In this document: positions 8,746 through 17,165 of the stretch, piece by piece
Numbering within the stretch: position 1 is the stretch's first letter
Layout: every line of letters begins with the position of its first letter
NCBI GenBank assembly: GCA_934654775.1
Contig: CAKUGR010000012.1
Span: forward strand, 1-64,000
Source of the DNA: an uncultured Collinsella sp.
GTDB lineage: Bacteria; Actinomycetota; Coriobacteriia; Coriobacteriales; Coriobacteriaceae
Length of the DNA: 64,000 bases
Direction of reading: 5' to 3'
The notes under the pieces: generated by a model
The model's database searches: none
The model's input: the letters and a program-made list of their open reading frames with translations, nothing else
What the model was told of the DNA's origin: nothing
Translations under genes and position numbers: made by a program

Positions 8746-9279
8746 ATGTCTCAGCACATTAAACACGGCTGCGACCATATCTTCTTTATCGGCTTTTTGG
8801 GCGCGGGCAAGTCGACGCTTGCGCGCAACGTGGGCACTATGTTCAAGCGTCGATTCATCGATACCGATCGTTTGGTTGTGCGTCGATGCGGCAAGTCGGT
8901 GACCGAGATATTTGAGACCGAGGGCGAGGATCGTTTTCGCGAGCTCGAGACCTCGGCGCTCCGTTCGCTTCAAAGCGAGCGCAGCCTGCTGGTATCGTGC
9001 GGGGGTGGCATCGTCGAGACGCCGGTGAACATTGAGCTGATGCACGAGATGGGTACATGCGTGTACCTCGAAGGTGACTTCGAGGACTCGTTGCGCCAGA
9101 TTCGCCGCTCCGATACCCGGCCCGATTTCCGCTCGCCCGAGCACGCTGCACGCCTGTTTGAGCATCGCCGTCCGCTGTATCGCCAGGCCGCCGATATTAC
9201 CCTTGATATTCGCAACAAGTCCTTCGAGGACGTTTCCTACCTTTGTGCCGAGATGCTTTTGGAGCGTGGACTGCTATGA
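8746..9279 (+). CDS. aroK: Shikimate kinase
   Basis: A 177-residue P-loop kinase that phosphorylates shikimate in aromatic amino acid synthesis. Walker A is GFLGAGKST (about residue 17), substrate-binding residues appear as DTDRL (about 40), RFRELE (about 64) and CGGGIVET (about 85), and the lid region contains DTRPDF and HRRPLYRQAAD. All key residues appear intact. It overlaps the next gene by 4 bases. Its neighbour is an aroB-like gene that has lost its catalytic residues, so the local pathway looks only half preserved. Confidence 0.9.
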   Translation: MSQHIKHGCDHIFFIGFLGAGKSTLARNVGTMFKRRFIDTDRLVVRRCGKSVTEIFETEGEDRFRELETSALRSLQSERSLLVSCGGGIVETPVNIELMHEMGTCVYLEGDFEDSLRQIRRSDTRPDFRSPEHAARLFEHRRPLYRQAADITLDIRNKSFEDVSYLCAEMLLERGLL

Positions 9280-10385
9280 TTCGCCGTCAACTTATCAATT
9301 TCCAAAACCGCAGTGTCGATGTCCGCGTCGGATTGGGCGCGTTCGAGGAGCTGCCGCGCATGTTTGCCTCGGCTGTGGGCAAGCCTAAGCGCGCGATGGT
9401 GGTTTGGAACGACGCCACATCCGAACGTTTTGGCGAGGCTGTCGAGCATGCACTGGTTGACGCCGGCTTTGCCGTGTCGCCGCTCGTCCTCGAGGTTTCA
9501 CCTGCCGGTGCTACGCTGGCCGATGCCGATACCGTCTTTGGCGCCCTGTCGGCTAACGGCATTACCTGCGACGATCTCGTTGTCGCTGTCGGCGACACGG
9601 CGACCTGCTCGGTCGTTTGCTGGTGTGCCAATCAGTGGTGCGGTCGCACCGAGTGCGCCTTGCTGCCGACGACGTTCGACGCCATGCTCACGGTCGCGAC
9701 GACCATGAAACCGCTTGTCGCCTCGTCGGCGCATGCGCTTCCCGCTATCGCGTTCCGTCCCGAGCCGGGCTTGGTCGTGTGTGACCTCGACCTTGTTCGC
9801 GAGGCGGACCCCGAGGATCTCAAGCTCGGCTATGCGATACTCGTTGGCACCATGCTTTCGAGCAGCAAGTCCCGTTGGAATCAGTTTACCGAGACCGTCC
9901 CCGAAATTCTCGCGGGCGAGGAGGTCGCGCTCGTCAATGCCGTTCAGTGGTCTCAGACTGCCCGCAAGGACGTACTGATGGCCACGAACCCGAGCGCCCG
10001 CCATGCGCTCGATTTTGGCAAGACGGGGGAGCGTACCCTGCGCGCCTGCTTGGGCGATCCCGCTTCGCAGGTCCCTGCCTACCAGCTGTTGTCCGAGGGC
10101 ATGCGCTTTGAGGCGCGCCTAGCACATGATGCCTGCGACTTCGATATCGATTACGTCTTTGAGGTCGATGACTGCCTGGAGGACTTTGGTATCGAGGAGC
10201 TTGCCTTCGATTTGGAGCCTGCCGCATATATCGAGGAGTTCCGTAGGCAGCAGTTTGTCCGCTCGAACCGCAGTATGTTGCCGCTGCCCGCGGCACTCGG
10301 CGCCATTCGTCTAACGAGCGTTGAGGACGAGGTTCTTGAGCGCCATGCTCACGCCTACTTGGCTTCTCGCAAAGAACTTCTCTAA
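9276..10385 (+). CDS. AroB-like protein with degenerate active site
   Basis: A 369-residue protein of normal 3-dehydroquinate synthase length and in the classic aroK-aroB position. Landmark regions can be aligned: DDLVVAVGDTA for the NAD-binding GGGVxGD, LLPTTFDAMLTVATTMKP for the PTT...GGKTxxN block, GLVVCDLDLVREADPEDL, and LDFGKTGERTL for LNFGHTFGHAIE. The catalytic Lys in GGKT, the metal-binding Glu of the AExIK block and the metal His pair of the GHTFGHA block are all replaced. Enzyme activity is therefore unlikely. The reading frame is intact with no frameshift, which suggests retention for another role. The start at 9276 overlaps aroK by 4 bases. Confidence 0.75.
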   Translation: MIRRQLINFQNRSVDVRVGLGAFEELPRMFASAVGKPKRAMVVWNDATSERFGEAVEHALVDAGFAVSPLVLEVSPAGATLADADTVFGALSANGITCDDLVVAVGDTATCSVVCWCANQWCGRTECALLPTTFDAMLTVATTMKPLVASSAHALPAIAFRPEPGLVVCDLDLVREADPEDLKLGYAILVGTMLSSSKSRWNQFTETVPEILAGEEVALVNAVQWSQTARKDVLMATNPSARHALDFGKTGERTLRACLGDPASQVPAYQLLSEGMRFEARLAHDACDFDIDYVFEVDDCLEDFGIEELAFDLEPAAYIEEFRRQQFVRSNRSMLPLPAALGAIRLTSVEDEVLERHAHAYLASRKELL

Positions 10386-10422
10386 GATTTATTGACATCC
10401 ATTGTCTTTCGTATCATGTTGA

Positions 10423-10492
10423 GGGGCGGGTTTTCAATCGGTTGCGGATCGCATGCGATTTCATCTTCCGATCGAGGCCCGTCCCGCTTTTA
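10423..10492 (+). terminator. Possible long-loop terminator/attenuator before the M24 peptidase gene
   Basis: GGGGCGGG (10423-10430) can pair with CCCGTCCC (10478-10485) with one G-U pair, followed by GCTTTT. The long loop contains the palindrome ATCGCATGCGAT. It would end the aroK operon or attenuate the next gene. The large loop lowers confidence. Confidence 0.35.
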
Positions 10493-10517
10493 TGAGGACA
10501 ATAAGAAAGGAATCTGC

Positions 10518-11648
10518 ATGTCTGAGTTTGCTGCCGGTCCTGCCGGTCGTATCGAGCGTGTCCGTGCCCTAATGGTCGAGCGCGGCTACGATGCCATCGT
10601 GGTGCGCGACGAGGCCAACCTTCGTTGGCTCACGGGCGTGAAGGGCGTCTTCGACTACACCTTCGAGTTCCCGCACGCGGCGTTTATTACGGCTGACCAG
10701 TGCCTGTTCCATACCGACTCGCGCTACCTCAATAGCTTTGAGGAGAACACGCCTGCCGGCAGCCCCTGGGTCTACGACATGGACGAGGGCACCATCCCCG
10801 GTTGGGTCGCCGGCAAGATCGCGGCCAACAAGTGCCGCGTCTGTGCTGTCGAGGACGACATGCAGATCAACTTCTACCAGGGTATTCAGCGTGGCCTGGA
10901 GGATCGTTCCGTCGCCTGCATGCTGCCGCTGATGCATGACGACATTCGCAAGATGCGCGCCATCAAGGACGCCGAGGAGATTGAGCTCATGCGCCATGCG
11001 CAGTCGATCACCGATGCCGCCTTCCAGCATATGCTCGGATTTATTAAACCCGGTATGACCGAGAAGCAGGTTCGCAACGAGCTCGAGAACTTTATGTTCG
11101 CCAACGGCGCCGACAGCCTGGCCTTTGGCTCCATCGTGGCGAGCGGCCCCAATACCGCCAACCCGCATGCCGTCCCGAGCGACCGCGTGATCGAGAAGGG
11201 CGACTTCGTTCTCATGGATTATGGCGCGGGCTATTGCGACTACCGCTCCGACATGACTCGTACCGTCGTGATGGGCGAGCCTACCCAGGAGCAGCTCGAC
11301 CTGTACGCGCTCGTACGCCGCACCCACGAGGAGTGCGTCGTCGCCATCCATCCGGGCGTCGAGGGCAACGACATTTTCAAGCTTTCCAAGAAGATCATCG
11401 GCGATGCCGGCTATGGCGATTACTACAACCATGGTCTCGGCCATGGTGTGGGCATCGACATCCACGAGCTGCCCAACTTTAACCGCAGCAAGAACATCAT
11501 TGAGGTCGGCGCGGTTATCACCATGGAGCCCGGCGTGTACCTGCCCGGCGTGGGCGGCGTGCGCCTGGAGGACTACGGCGTGGTCACCGAGAACGGCTAC
11601 GAGCCCTTCACCAAGACGCCGCATGACCTTCACGTCATCGACTGCTAG
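10518..11648 (+). CDS. M24 family metallopeptidase (Xaa-Pro aminopeptidase-like)
   Basis: A 376-residue cytosolic peptidase with a creatinase-type N-terminal domain (about 1-130) and a pita-bread catalytic domain (about 140-376). Metal ligands are visible: Asp in MDYGAGY and Asp in SDMTRT (about 238-252), His in HGLGHGVG (about 313), Glu in TMEPGVY (about 344) and Glu in GVRLEDYG (about 358). It probably removes N-terminal residues before proline. The start is set by AAGAAAGGA 8 bases upstream. The position between aroB and efp is common in Gram-positive genomes, where it is called pepP, papA or ypdF. Confidence 0.9.
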   Translation: MSEFAAGPAGRIERVRALMVERGYDAIVVRDEANLRWLTGVKGVFDYTFEFPHAAFITADQCLFHTDSRYLNSFEENTPAGSPWVYDMDEGTIPGWVAGKIAANKCRVCAVEDDMQINFYQGIQRGLEDRSVACMLPLMHDDIRKMRAIKDAEEIELMRHAQSITDAAFQHMLGFIKPGMTEKQVRNELENFMFANGADSLAFGSIVASGPNTANPHAVPSDRVIEKGDFVLMDYGAGYCDYRSDMTRTVVMGEPTQEQLDLYALVRRTHEECVVAIHPGVEGNDIFKLSKKIIGDAGYGDYYNHGLGHGVGIDIHELPNFNRSKNIIEVGAVITMEPGVYLPGVGGVRLEDYGVVTENGYEPFTKTPHDLHVIDC

Positions 11649-11671
11649 CCCATTTCGATAGATTTTTGGGG

Positions 11672-11713
11672 CGGGGCGTCCGGATTGATTCGGACGCCCC
11701 GCGTTCTCTTTTT
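11672..11713 (+). terminator. Rho-independent terminator of the M24 peptidase gene
   Basis: An 11-bp perfect stem (11672-11682 with 11691-11701), an 8-base loop and a T-rich tail (TTCTCTTTTT). Confidence 0.9.
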
Positions 11714-11744
11714 ATGCACTCGCTGCAGGCGCCGTCTGCAAGTG

Positions 11745-11750
11745 TATAAT
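11745..11750 (+). promoter_or_regulatory. Candidate -10 box (TATAAT) of the efp operon
   Basis: A perfect TATAAT lies 58 bases before the efp ATG. No convincing -35 box is seen at normal spacing. Confidence 0.5.
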
Positions 11751-11807
11751 TTCGCTCGTATGTAATTTGGACGCTTGTGCGTTCTGCCCATAACAAGAAA
11801 GGTCGCT

Positions 11808-12371
11808 ATGCCTACCATTTCTACCGCCGACTTCAAGAACGGCCTCGGTCTCCGCATTAAGGACAAGGTCTACACCATCGTCGAGTTCCAGCATGTCAAG
11901 CCGGGCAAGGGCGGCGCGTTTGTGCGCTACAAGACCCGCGACATCAAGAGCGGCCGCGTCGTCGAGAACACCTGCAACGCCGGCACCAAGTTCGAGAGCG
12001 TAATGCTCACCACCCGTGAGTTCCAGTACCTCTACAACGATGGCACCGACTACATCTTCATGGACAACGAGTCCTATGAGCAGGTTCCCGTTCCCGAGGA
12101 CATGGTGGGCGAGAACTCCAAGTGGCTGCGCGAGAACGACATCTGCCAGCTGCTCTTCGCTGACGATGAGCTCATGGGTGTGACCCCGCCGATGTTCATC
12201 GAGACCACCATCGTCCAGACCGACCCGGGCTTTAAGGGCGATACCGTCCAGGGTTCCACCAAGCCGGCCACGATCGACACCGGCGCTGTCATCCAGGTCC
12301 CCATGTACCTCAACGAGGGCGAGGTCATCAAGGTTGACACCCGCGACGGCAAGTTCGTCTCCCGCGTCTAG
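11808..12371 (+). CDS. efp: Elongation factor P
   Basis: A 187-residue, three-domain beta-barrel factor of normal length that relieves ribosome stalling on polyproline. The loop carrying the modifiable tip residue reads VKPGKGGAFVR (about residues 29-39). The OB domains contain ETTIVQTDPGFKGD and the C-terminal DTRDGKFVSRV. The modification enzyme is not in the window. AAGAAAGG 7 bases upstream fixes the start. It heads an operon running through the Asp23-like, nusB and xseB genes toward recN. Confidence 0.96.
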   Translation: MPTISTADFKNGLGLRIKDKVYTIVEFQHVKPGKGGAFVRYKTRDIKSGRVVENTCNAGTKFESVMLTTREFQYLYNDGTDYIFMDNESYEQVPVPEDMVGENSKWLRENDICQLLFADDELMGVTPPMFIETTIVQTDPGFKGDTVQGSTKPATIDTGAVIQVPMYLNEGEVIKVDTRDGKFVSRV

Positions 12372-12395
12372 CAACCAACTCTTCTAGGAGGACTC

Positions 12396-12758
12396 ATGCC
12401 CCAGGAAATCAAGATTGACGGCATCGGCATTTCGCCCGATGTTCTGACCGCCATCGTCTCGCGCGCCGTGTCGGATGTCGAGGGCATCGCCTCCGTTGGC
12501 GTCAAGGACCTTGCCACCAACCTTGTCTCCATGATGCTCTCGTCCAAGGCCCCGGCTTCCGAGCCGGCGGTCGAGGCCGAGGTCGTCGGCGACAAGCTCG
12601 CACTCACCGTGCGTGTCGTGGTGTTCTTTGGCTATCCGTTCAAGAAACTCGCCGAGGCCGTTCGCGCCGCCGTGGTCGCCGCCATCGATGCCCAGGTGGG
12701 CGTCGAGGTCGAGCGCGTTGACGTTTGCATCGACGGCCTCGTTTTCCCCAAGGAGTAA
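12396..12758 (+). CDS. Asp23/Gls24 family envelope-associated protein
   Basis: A 120-residue protein of the Asp23 (DUF322) family, with GIGISPDVLTAIVSRAVSDV near the start and alternating beta strands after it (ALTVRVVVFFGYPFKKLAEAV, about residues 69-89). Relatives are abundant, membrane-associated, alkaline-shock or cell-envelope proteins. The gene lies between efp and nusB, a conserved position in Gram-positive bacteria. AGGAGG 5 bases upstream gives a strong start. The exact function is unknown. Confidence 0.88.
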   Translation: MPQEIKIDGIGISPDVLTAIVSRAVSDVEGIASVGVKDLATNLVSMMLSSKAPASEPAVEAEVVGDKLALTVRVVVFFGYPFKKLAEAVRAAVVAAIDAQVGVEVERVDVCIDGLVFPKE

Positions 12759-12761
12759 CCT

Positions 12762-13349
12762 TTGAGCCTTAAGGTTTATCGCGGGCGTACGCTTGCCCGC
12801 AGTCAGGCGCTGCAGCTGCTGTTCCAGGCCGAGGCCACGGACAGCCCGCTCGAGCGCGTCCTCGAGGGCGATTTCCTGATCTCGAAGGGTCCCCTCGACC
12901 CCTATGCGCTGGAGCTTTGTCGCGGTGCCTACGAGCATATCGATCGCATCGACTGTGCCCTTCGCGCCGTCGCCAAGAACTGGGATCTTATGCGCATGCC
13001 CGGCGCCGACCGTAACCTGCTGCGCATCGCCGTCTACGAGATGCGCTTCCTCACCGATGAGGAGGTTTCGGACGCTATCGTGATCAATGAGGCCGTCGAG
13101 ATCGCCAAGGCTTATGGTACCGACCAGTCCGCATCGTTTGTCAACGGTGTGCTGGGCAAGATCGCTCGCAGCGAGGAGCTGCCGGGCGAGGACCTGTACC
13201 AAGAGCTGCTGGCCGAGGATCGTGCTCGCGAGGAGGCACAGGCTGCTGAGGCGGCCGCCAAGGTCGCTGCGGCTCAGGCTGCCGCCGGTGTGCTTGCCGA
13301 TGATGCGGACGCTGTTGAGGCCGTCGAGGCCGACTCCGTCGAGGAGTAG
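12762..13349 (+). CDS. nusB: Transcription antitermination factor NusB
   Basis: A 195-residue protein. The all-helical NusB domain (about 1-145) shows RSQALQLLFQAE near the start and IAVYEMRFLTDEEVSDAIVINEAVEIAK in the middle (about 85-112), ending with SFVNGVLGKIAR. NusB binds boxA RNA with NusE during rRNA transcription. The start is a TTG with AAGGAG 6 bases upstream. The C-terminal 50 residues are an Ala/Glu/Asp-rich extension not present in the E. coli protein. Confidence 0.93.
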   Translation: MSLKVYRGRTLARSQALQLLFQAEATDSPLERVLEGDFLISKGPLDPYALELCRGAYEHIDRIDCALRAVAKNWDLMRMPGADRNLLRIAVYEMRFLTDEEVSDAIVINEAVEIAKAYGTDQSASFVNGVLGKIARSEELPGEDLYQELLAEDRAREEAQAAEAAAKVAAAQAAAGVLADDADAVEAVEADSVEE

Positions 13350-13351
13350 CC

Positions 13352-13618
13352 ATGCCAGAGGGTTCCGTCCGTAACTTCGATGAGATCTCGGATCGCCTGG
13401 ACCAGATCATCGCTACCGTTCGCTCCAAGGATACGTCCCTGGAGCGTTCGCTCGATTTGTTTGACGAGGCGATCGAGCTGGGCTCCCGTGCGGTCGATAT
13501 GGTCGACAAGTTTGAGCTGACGCCGCGTGAGGCCGACAAGCTCGAGCAGGAATACGATGAGGACGCGGCAAACGAATCCCAGGATAGGCAGGCCGCGTCT
13601 CCGGATACGAATGGTTGA
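13352..13618 (+). CDS. xseB: Exodeoxyribonuclease VII small subunit
   Basis: An 88-residue protein. The XseB helical hairpin occupies about residues 9-70 (FDEISDRLDQIIATVR, LERSLDLFDEAIELG), and a polar tail follows. XseB partners with XseA to form the single-strand nuclease. The usual xseA gene between nusB and xseB is missing here, so the large subunit must be elsewhere or lost. It overlaps tlyA by one base (TGATG). Confidence 0.85.
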   Translation: MPEGSVRNFDEISDRLDQIIATVRSKDTSLERSLDLFDEAIELGSRAVDMVDKFELTPREADKLEQEYDEDAANESQDRQAASPDTNG

Positions 13619-14430
13619 TGGCATTCATGAAACGCGTGCGTCTTGATGACGAACTGATTTCACAGGGCATCTGCGCCGATCGCGCGGATGCCCTTCGCAC
13701 TCTTATGGCCGGCTTGGTCTCGAGCGGCGGCGAGCGTTTGACCTCTCCGGGGCTCAAGGTGACGCCGGGCCTGCCGCTGCACGTTAAAGGGCGCATTCCG
13801 TACGTTGGGCGCGGCGGCCTTAAGCTCGAGGGTGCGCTCGATGCGTTTGGGATTGATCCGACGGGCCTTGCCTGCCTGGATGTAGGCTGCTCTACCGGCG
13901 GCTTTACCGATTGCCTGCTCAAGCGCGGCGCCGCCACCGTTGTCTCGGTCGACGTGGGCCGTGCCCAGTTTGATTGGTCGCTGCGCCAGGACGATCGCGT
14001 GACGCTCCACGAGCGCACCAACGTGACGCAGCTGCCCGAACTTGGCTATGCGAGTGCCATTGATCTGGCCGTATGCGATGTTTCGTTTACGAGTATCGCA
14101 AATATTATCGACGCCGTGATGGCGTGCCTGACGCCTGTCGGCTCGTTCTGCACGCTCGTAAAGCCGCAGTTTGAGGCTCCGGCAGCGCTGGTGGGCGAGG
14201 GCGGTATCGTGACAGATCCTGCCGTCCGCCGCGATACGCTCGTGGCGGCGATTGAGCTCTTTGCCGCAAAGGGTTTGTTACCGCTTGACGTGTGCGTGTC
14301 GCCCATCCATGGCGCCAAGGGCAACGTGGAGTTTTTCCTGTACGGCACGAGGTTTGCCCCCGGCGAGTGCTCCGATGACGAGTTGCAATCCCAGGTATCG
14401 GGTTTGAGCGAGAAAGCTGCAACGCTATGA
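13618..14430 (+). CDS. tlyA: TlyA family rRNA (cytidine-2'-O)-methyltransferase
   Basis: A 270-residue protein with an N-terminal S4 RNA-binding domain (about 1-65: RVRLDDELISQGI) and a FtsJ-like methyltransferase domain (about 66-250). The SAM-binding motif is LDVGCSTGGFTDCLLKRGA (about 84), followed by VDVGRAQFDW and the catalytic K-D-K-E-type residues, including VKPQFEA (about 181). Homologues 2'-O-methylate 16S and 23S rRNA and confer capreomycin sensitivity. ATG at 13618 (TGATG overlap) is chosen; an ATG at 13627 is also possible. Confidence 0.9.
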   Translation: MAFMKRVRLDDELISQGICADRADALRTLMAGLVSSGGERLTSPGLKVTPGLPLHVKGRIPYVGRGGLKLEGALDAFGIDPTGLACLDVGCSTGGFTDCLLKRGAATVVSVDVGRAQFDWSLRQDDRVTLHERTNVTQLPELGYASAIDLAVCDVSFTSIANIIDAVMACLTPVGSFCTLVKPQFEAPAALVGEGGIVTDPAVRRDTLVAAIELFAAKGLLPLDVCVSPIHGAKGNVEFFLYGTRFAPGECSDDELQSQVSGLSEKAATL

Positions 14431-15287
14431 AGGTCTTTCTGGTTCCCAATTACTACAAGCAAGAGGCGGTCGAGAGCGGCCTGATGCTCGAGCTTTGGCT
14501 GACGCGCCAGGGCTACGAGGTCGCATGGGCGGCCGATCAGCGCTCGAAGATTCAGAGCACGCCCGATGTCGACGATGCCGACCTGGTCATTACGCTCGGC
14601 GGCGACGGCACGCTGCTGCGCGCCGCCCGCATTCTCAACTACCGTGAGATTCCCATTTTGGGTCTTTCCTATGGTCACCTGGGCTTTTTGACGGCGACCA
14701 GTCCCGAGGAACGCGACGTTTTGCAGGTTGTGAGCGATGCCCTGTCCGGTGAGCTCCACGTGAGTCGCCGCGCCACCATCGCCGCAGACATCGTTTCCGT
14801 ACGTGAGGACGGCACGAAGGACGTCGTGCGTTCGTTCGCCCTCAACGACATGGCCCTTACACGCGGCCCGCTGTCCGATATGGTCGAGTTCGACATCACC
14901 GTGTCGGGCCACCATATTGATCGCTTGCGCGGCGATGGTGTGGTCGTGTCTACGGCAACTGGTTCCACGGGCTATGCCCTCAGTGCCGGCGGTCCTATCG
15001 TGAGCCCGGATTACACGGGCATGGTCTGCGTGCCTATCGCGCCGCATACTATTCAGGCCCGTGCCTTTTTGACCTCGCCGAGCGATGTCGTCGAGATCTT
15101 TATGTCCGATGACCGCCCGAGTGTGCCGGCTATTGCCATCGACGGGCAGTTTATTACCTGCGATGGCACCGTCGAGAGCGTGGCCGTGCGCCGCGGTCCC
15201 GGCGATGTGCTGCTGCTCGACTATGGCCCTGAGAGCTTCTACAACTCGGTAAGCCGCGTGTTCTACGGAGTTCGCCATGATCGATGA
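14427..15287 (+). CDS. nadK: NAD kinase
   Basis: A 286-residue enzyme that makes NADP from NAD. It has the signature GGDGTLLRAAR (about residue 55), LGFLTA (about 88), the NDMALTRGP block (about 138), and the catalytic-loop sequence TGSTGYALSAGGPIVSP (about 178). It overlaps tlyA by 4 bases and recN by 11 bases, so these genes are translationally coupled. This order is conserved across many Gram-positive bacteria. Confidence 0.95.
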   Translation: MKVFLVPNYYKQEAVESGLMLELWLTRQGYEVAWAADQRSKIQSTPDVDDADLVITLGGDGTLLRAARILNYREIPILGLSYGHLGFLTATSPEERDVLQVVSDALSGELHVSRRATIAADIVSVREDGTKDVVRSFALNDMALTRGPLSDMVEFDITVSGHHIDRLRGDGVVVSTATGSTGYALSAGGPIVSPDYTGMVCVPIAPHTIQARAFLTSPSDVVEIFMSDDRPSVPAIAIDGQFITCDGTVESVAVRRGPGDVLLLDYGPESFYNSVSRVFYGVRHDR

Positions 15288-16905
15288 GCTGCAGGTTTCA
15301 AACATTGCGCTCATTCGCGAGGCGACGCTGGTGCCCAGCGCGGGCCTAACTGTCCTGACCGGCGAGACCGGCGCCGGCAAGACTGCGCTGCTCTCGGCGC
15401 TTAAGCTCATTTTGGGCGAACGCGCGGATTCTTCGACCGTGCGCGAGGGCGAGGCGCTTGCGAGCGTCGAGGCGCGCTTGTTCGATGGCCCGCACGACAC
15501 GGAGGGCTTCACCGTGCAGCGCAGCCTTTCTGCCGAGGGCCGCAGCCGCGTCAAGATTGATGGTCGCATTGCCAGCGTGCGCGAGCTTTCCGAGCGCGTC
15601 GGCGTGATGATGGATCTGTGCGGCCAGCATGAACATCAGCGCCTGCTCGATCCGGCACATCATGTTGCCATGGTCGATGCCTGGGCTGGTCGCTCTGCGC
15701 TCGAGGCGCTGGAAAAGTACCGTGCCTGCTTTAAGGCGTCGCGTGCGGCTGCCAAGGAGGTCCGTCGCGTAGAGGAGGCGTCGCGTGCGCAGGGGAGTCG
15801 CGTCGAGGAGGCGCGCTTCGCCCTGGAGCGTATCGCCGAGGTCGACCCCAAGCCGGGTGAGTATGAGGAGCTCGAGGGGCTGCTGCCGCGCTCGGAGCAT
15901 GCCGAGGTCTTGGTGGCGACGGCCAACGATGCCCATGCATCGCTTACTGCCGAAGGGGGAGCACTCGATGCCGTGAACGGCGCCGTGGCAGAACTGTCGC
16001 GCATGGCTACCGTCGATCGCAAACTGGGTGACATCGCCGACGCACTTTCGGATGCCTGCATCTCACTCGAGGATTGCGCCAACGAGCTGCGTGCTTATCG
16101 CGATGGCGTTGCGTTCGATCCTCGCGAGCTCGCTCGCATGCGCGAGCGGTATTCCGACCTTAAGGGACTTCTGCGGCAGTGGGGTCCCACCATGGACGAT
16201 GTATTTGCCATGCGTGACCGCTCGCGGGAGTTGTTATCGCTGGTGGACGATGGTGACGAGCAGATTAGGAAGGCACGCGAGGCACTCGGGAGCGCTGAAC
16301 GCGAGCTCTTTGCTGCCGCCAAGGCGCTTAAGCGCGCACGCAATACGGCAGCCCCGCGTTTTTGTCACGAGGTGGGTCGTCAGATGGCACGCCTCGAGAT
16401 GGGCGGCGCTGAGCTGGTTTGGGAGTCGCGCGATCTGCCGCGCGCCGAGTGGACGCCTGCGGGTCCTTCGAGCTACGAGCTGCTATATCGCAGCGGTGCC
16501 GGCCTCACGCCGCGCCCTCTGCGCCGCATCGCCTCGGGCGGCGAGCTCAGCCGCGTTATGCTGGCGAGCAAGGTGGTCTTGGGTAATGCTGACGGCGTCG
16601 ACACACTGGTTTTTGACGAGGTCGATGCCGGTGTCGGCGGTTCTACCGCACGTGCGCTGGCCGGTGTACTGGCCGATCTTGCTGCCACGCATCAGGTCAT
16701 CGTCGTAACCCACCTGGCGCAGGTCGCCGTCATGGCCGACAAACACTACGTGGTGAGCAAGGAACCCGGCGACGTTCCCCAGACGCACCTGGACGAGGTG
16801 ACTGGCGCTGCCCGTACCGCCGAGATCGCTCGCATGCTGAGCGGCGATCAATCGGAGGCAAGCCTAGCGCACGCCAAGCAGATGCTGGAAGAGGCTCGAG
16901 GTTAG
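15277..16905 (+). CDS. recN: DNA repair protein RecN
   Basis: A 542-residue SMC-like ATPase for double-strand break repair. Walker A is TGETGAGKTALL (about residue 29). The central coiled-coil region spans about 155-365. The ABC signature RIASGGELSRVMLA is near residue 415 and Walker B LVFDEVDAGVGG near residue 446. The D-loop and H-loop follow (VVTHLAQVAVMAD). It ends the operon; element B1 just downstream carries a bidirectional terminator. Confidence 0.95.
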   Translation: MIDELQVSNIALIREATLVPSAGLTVLTGETGAGKTALLSALKLILGERADSSTVREGEALASVEARLFDGPHDTEGFTVQRSLSAEGRSRVKIDGRIASVRELSERVGVMMDLCGQHEHQRLLDPAHHVAMVDAWAGRSALEALEKYRACFKASRAAAKEVRRVEEASRAQGSRVEEARFALERIAEVDPKPGEYEELEGLLPRSEHAEVLVATANDAHASLTAEGGALDAVNGAVAELSRMATVDRKLGDIADALSDACISLEDCANELRAYRDGVAFDPRELARMRERYSDLKGLLRQWGPTMDDVFAMRDRSRELLSLVDDGDEQIRKAREALGSAERELFAAAKALKRARNTAAPRFCHEVGRQMARLEMGGAELVWESRDLPRAEWTPAGPSSYELLYRSGAGLTPRPLRRIASGGELSRVMLASKVVLGNADGVDTLVFDEVDAGVGGSTARALAGVLADLAATHQVIVVTHLAQVAVMADKHYVVSKEPGDVPQTHLDEVTGAARTAEIARMLSGDQSEASLAHAKQMLEEARG

Positions 16906-16980
16906 AACGAGCCGGCGGTGTTGTGGGACAAAATATCAGTATTTCTTGCCTTGTCACTTGCCTGTCTGGCCCGACCGTCA

Positions 16981-17132
16981 AAAACTATGCCGGTTTACTA
17001 CGATGAATTGGCATAGCTCGAGCACAGCTGAAATTGCAAAAAGAAAACCGCAGGTAGAAAGCCTGCGGTTTTCTTTTAAAACGCGATATGGTCATGCATT
17101 GCGATTTCATCGTAGTAAACCGGCATAGTTTT
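16981..17132. repeat. Palindromic element family B, copy B1 (27-bp perfect arms)
   Basis: Arms at 16981-17007 and 17106-17132 are exact reverse complements (key motif CCGGTTTACTACGA). They enclose a 98-bp centre containing an AGCACAG motif, CCGCAGGTAGA and a strong hairpin. The same order of motifs recurs at 45663-45814 and 49790-49923. It sits between the convergent recN and RpiR-type genes. Confidence 0.9.
17039..17077. terminator. Bidirectional terminator inside element B1
   Basis: A 16-bp perfect stem (17039-17054 with 17062-17077) with an A-tract on one side and a T-tract on the other. It can end both recN (plus) and the RpiR gene (minus). Confidence 0.88.
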
Positions 17133-17165
17133 GCGGGAACGGTACATAACGGCCCCTGTTAAAAC

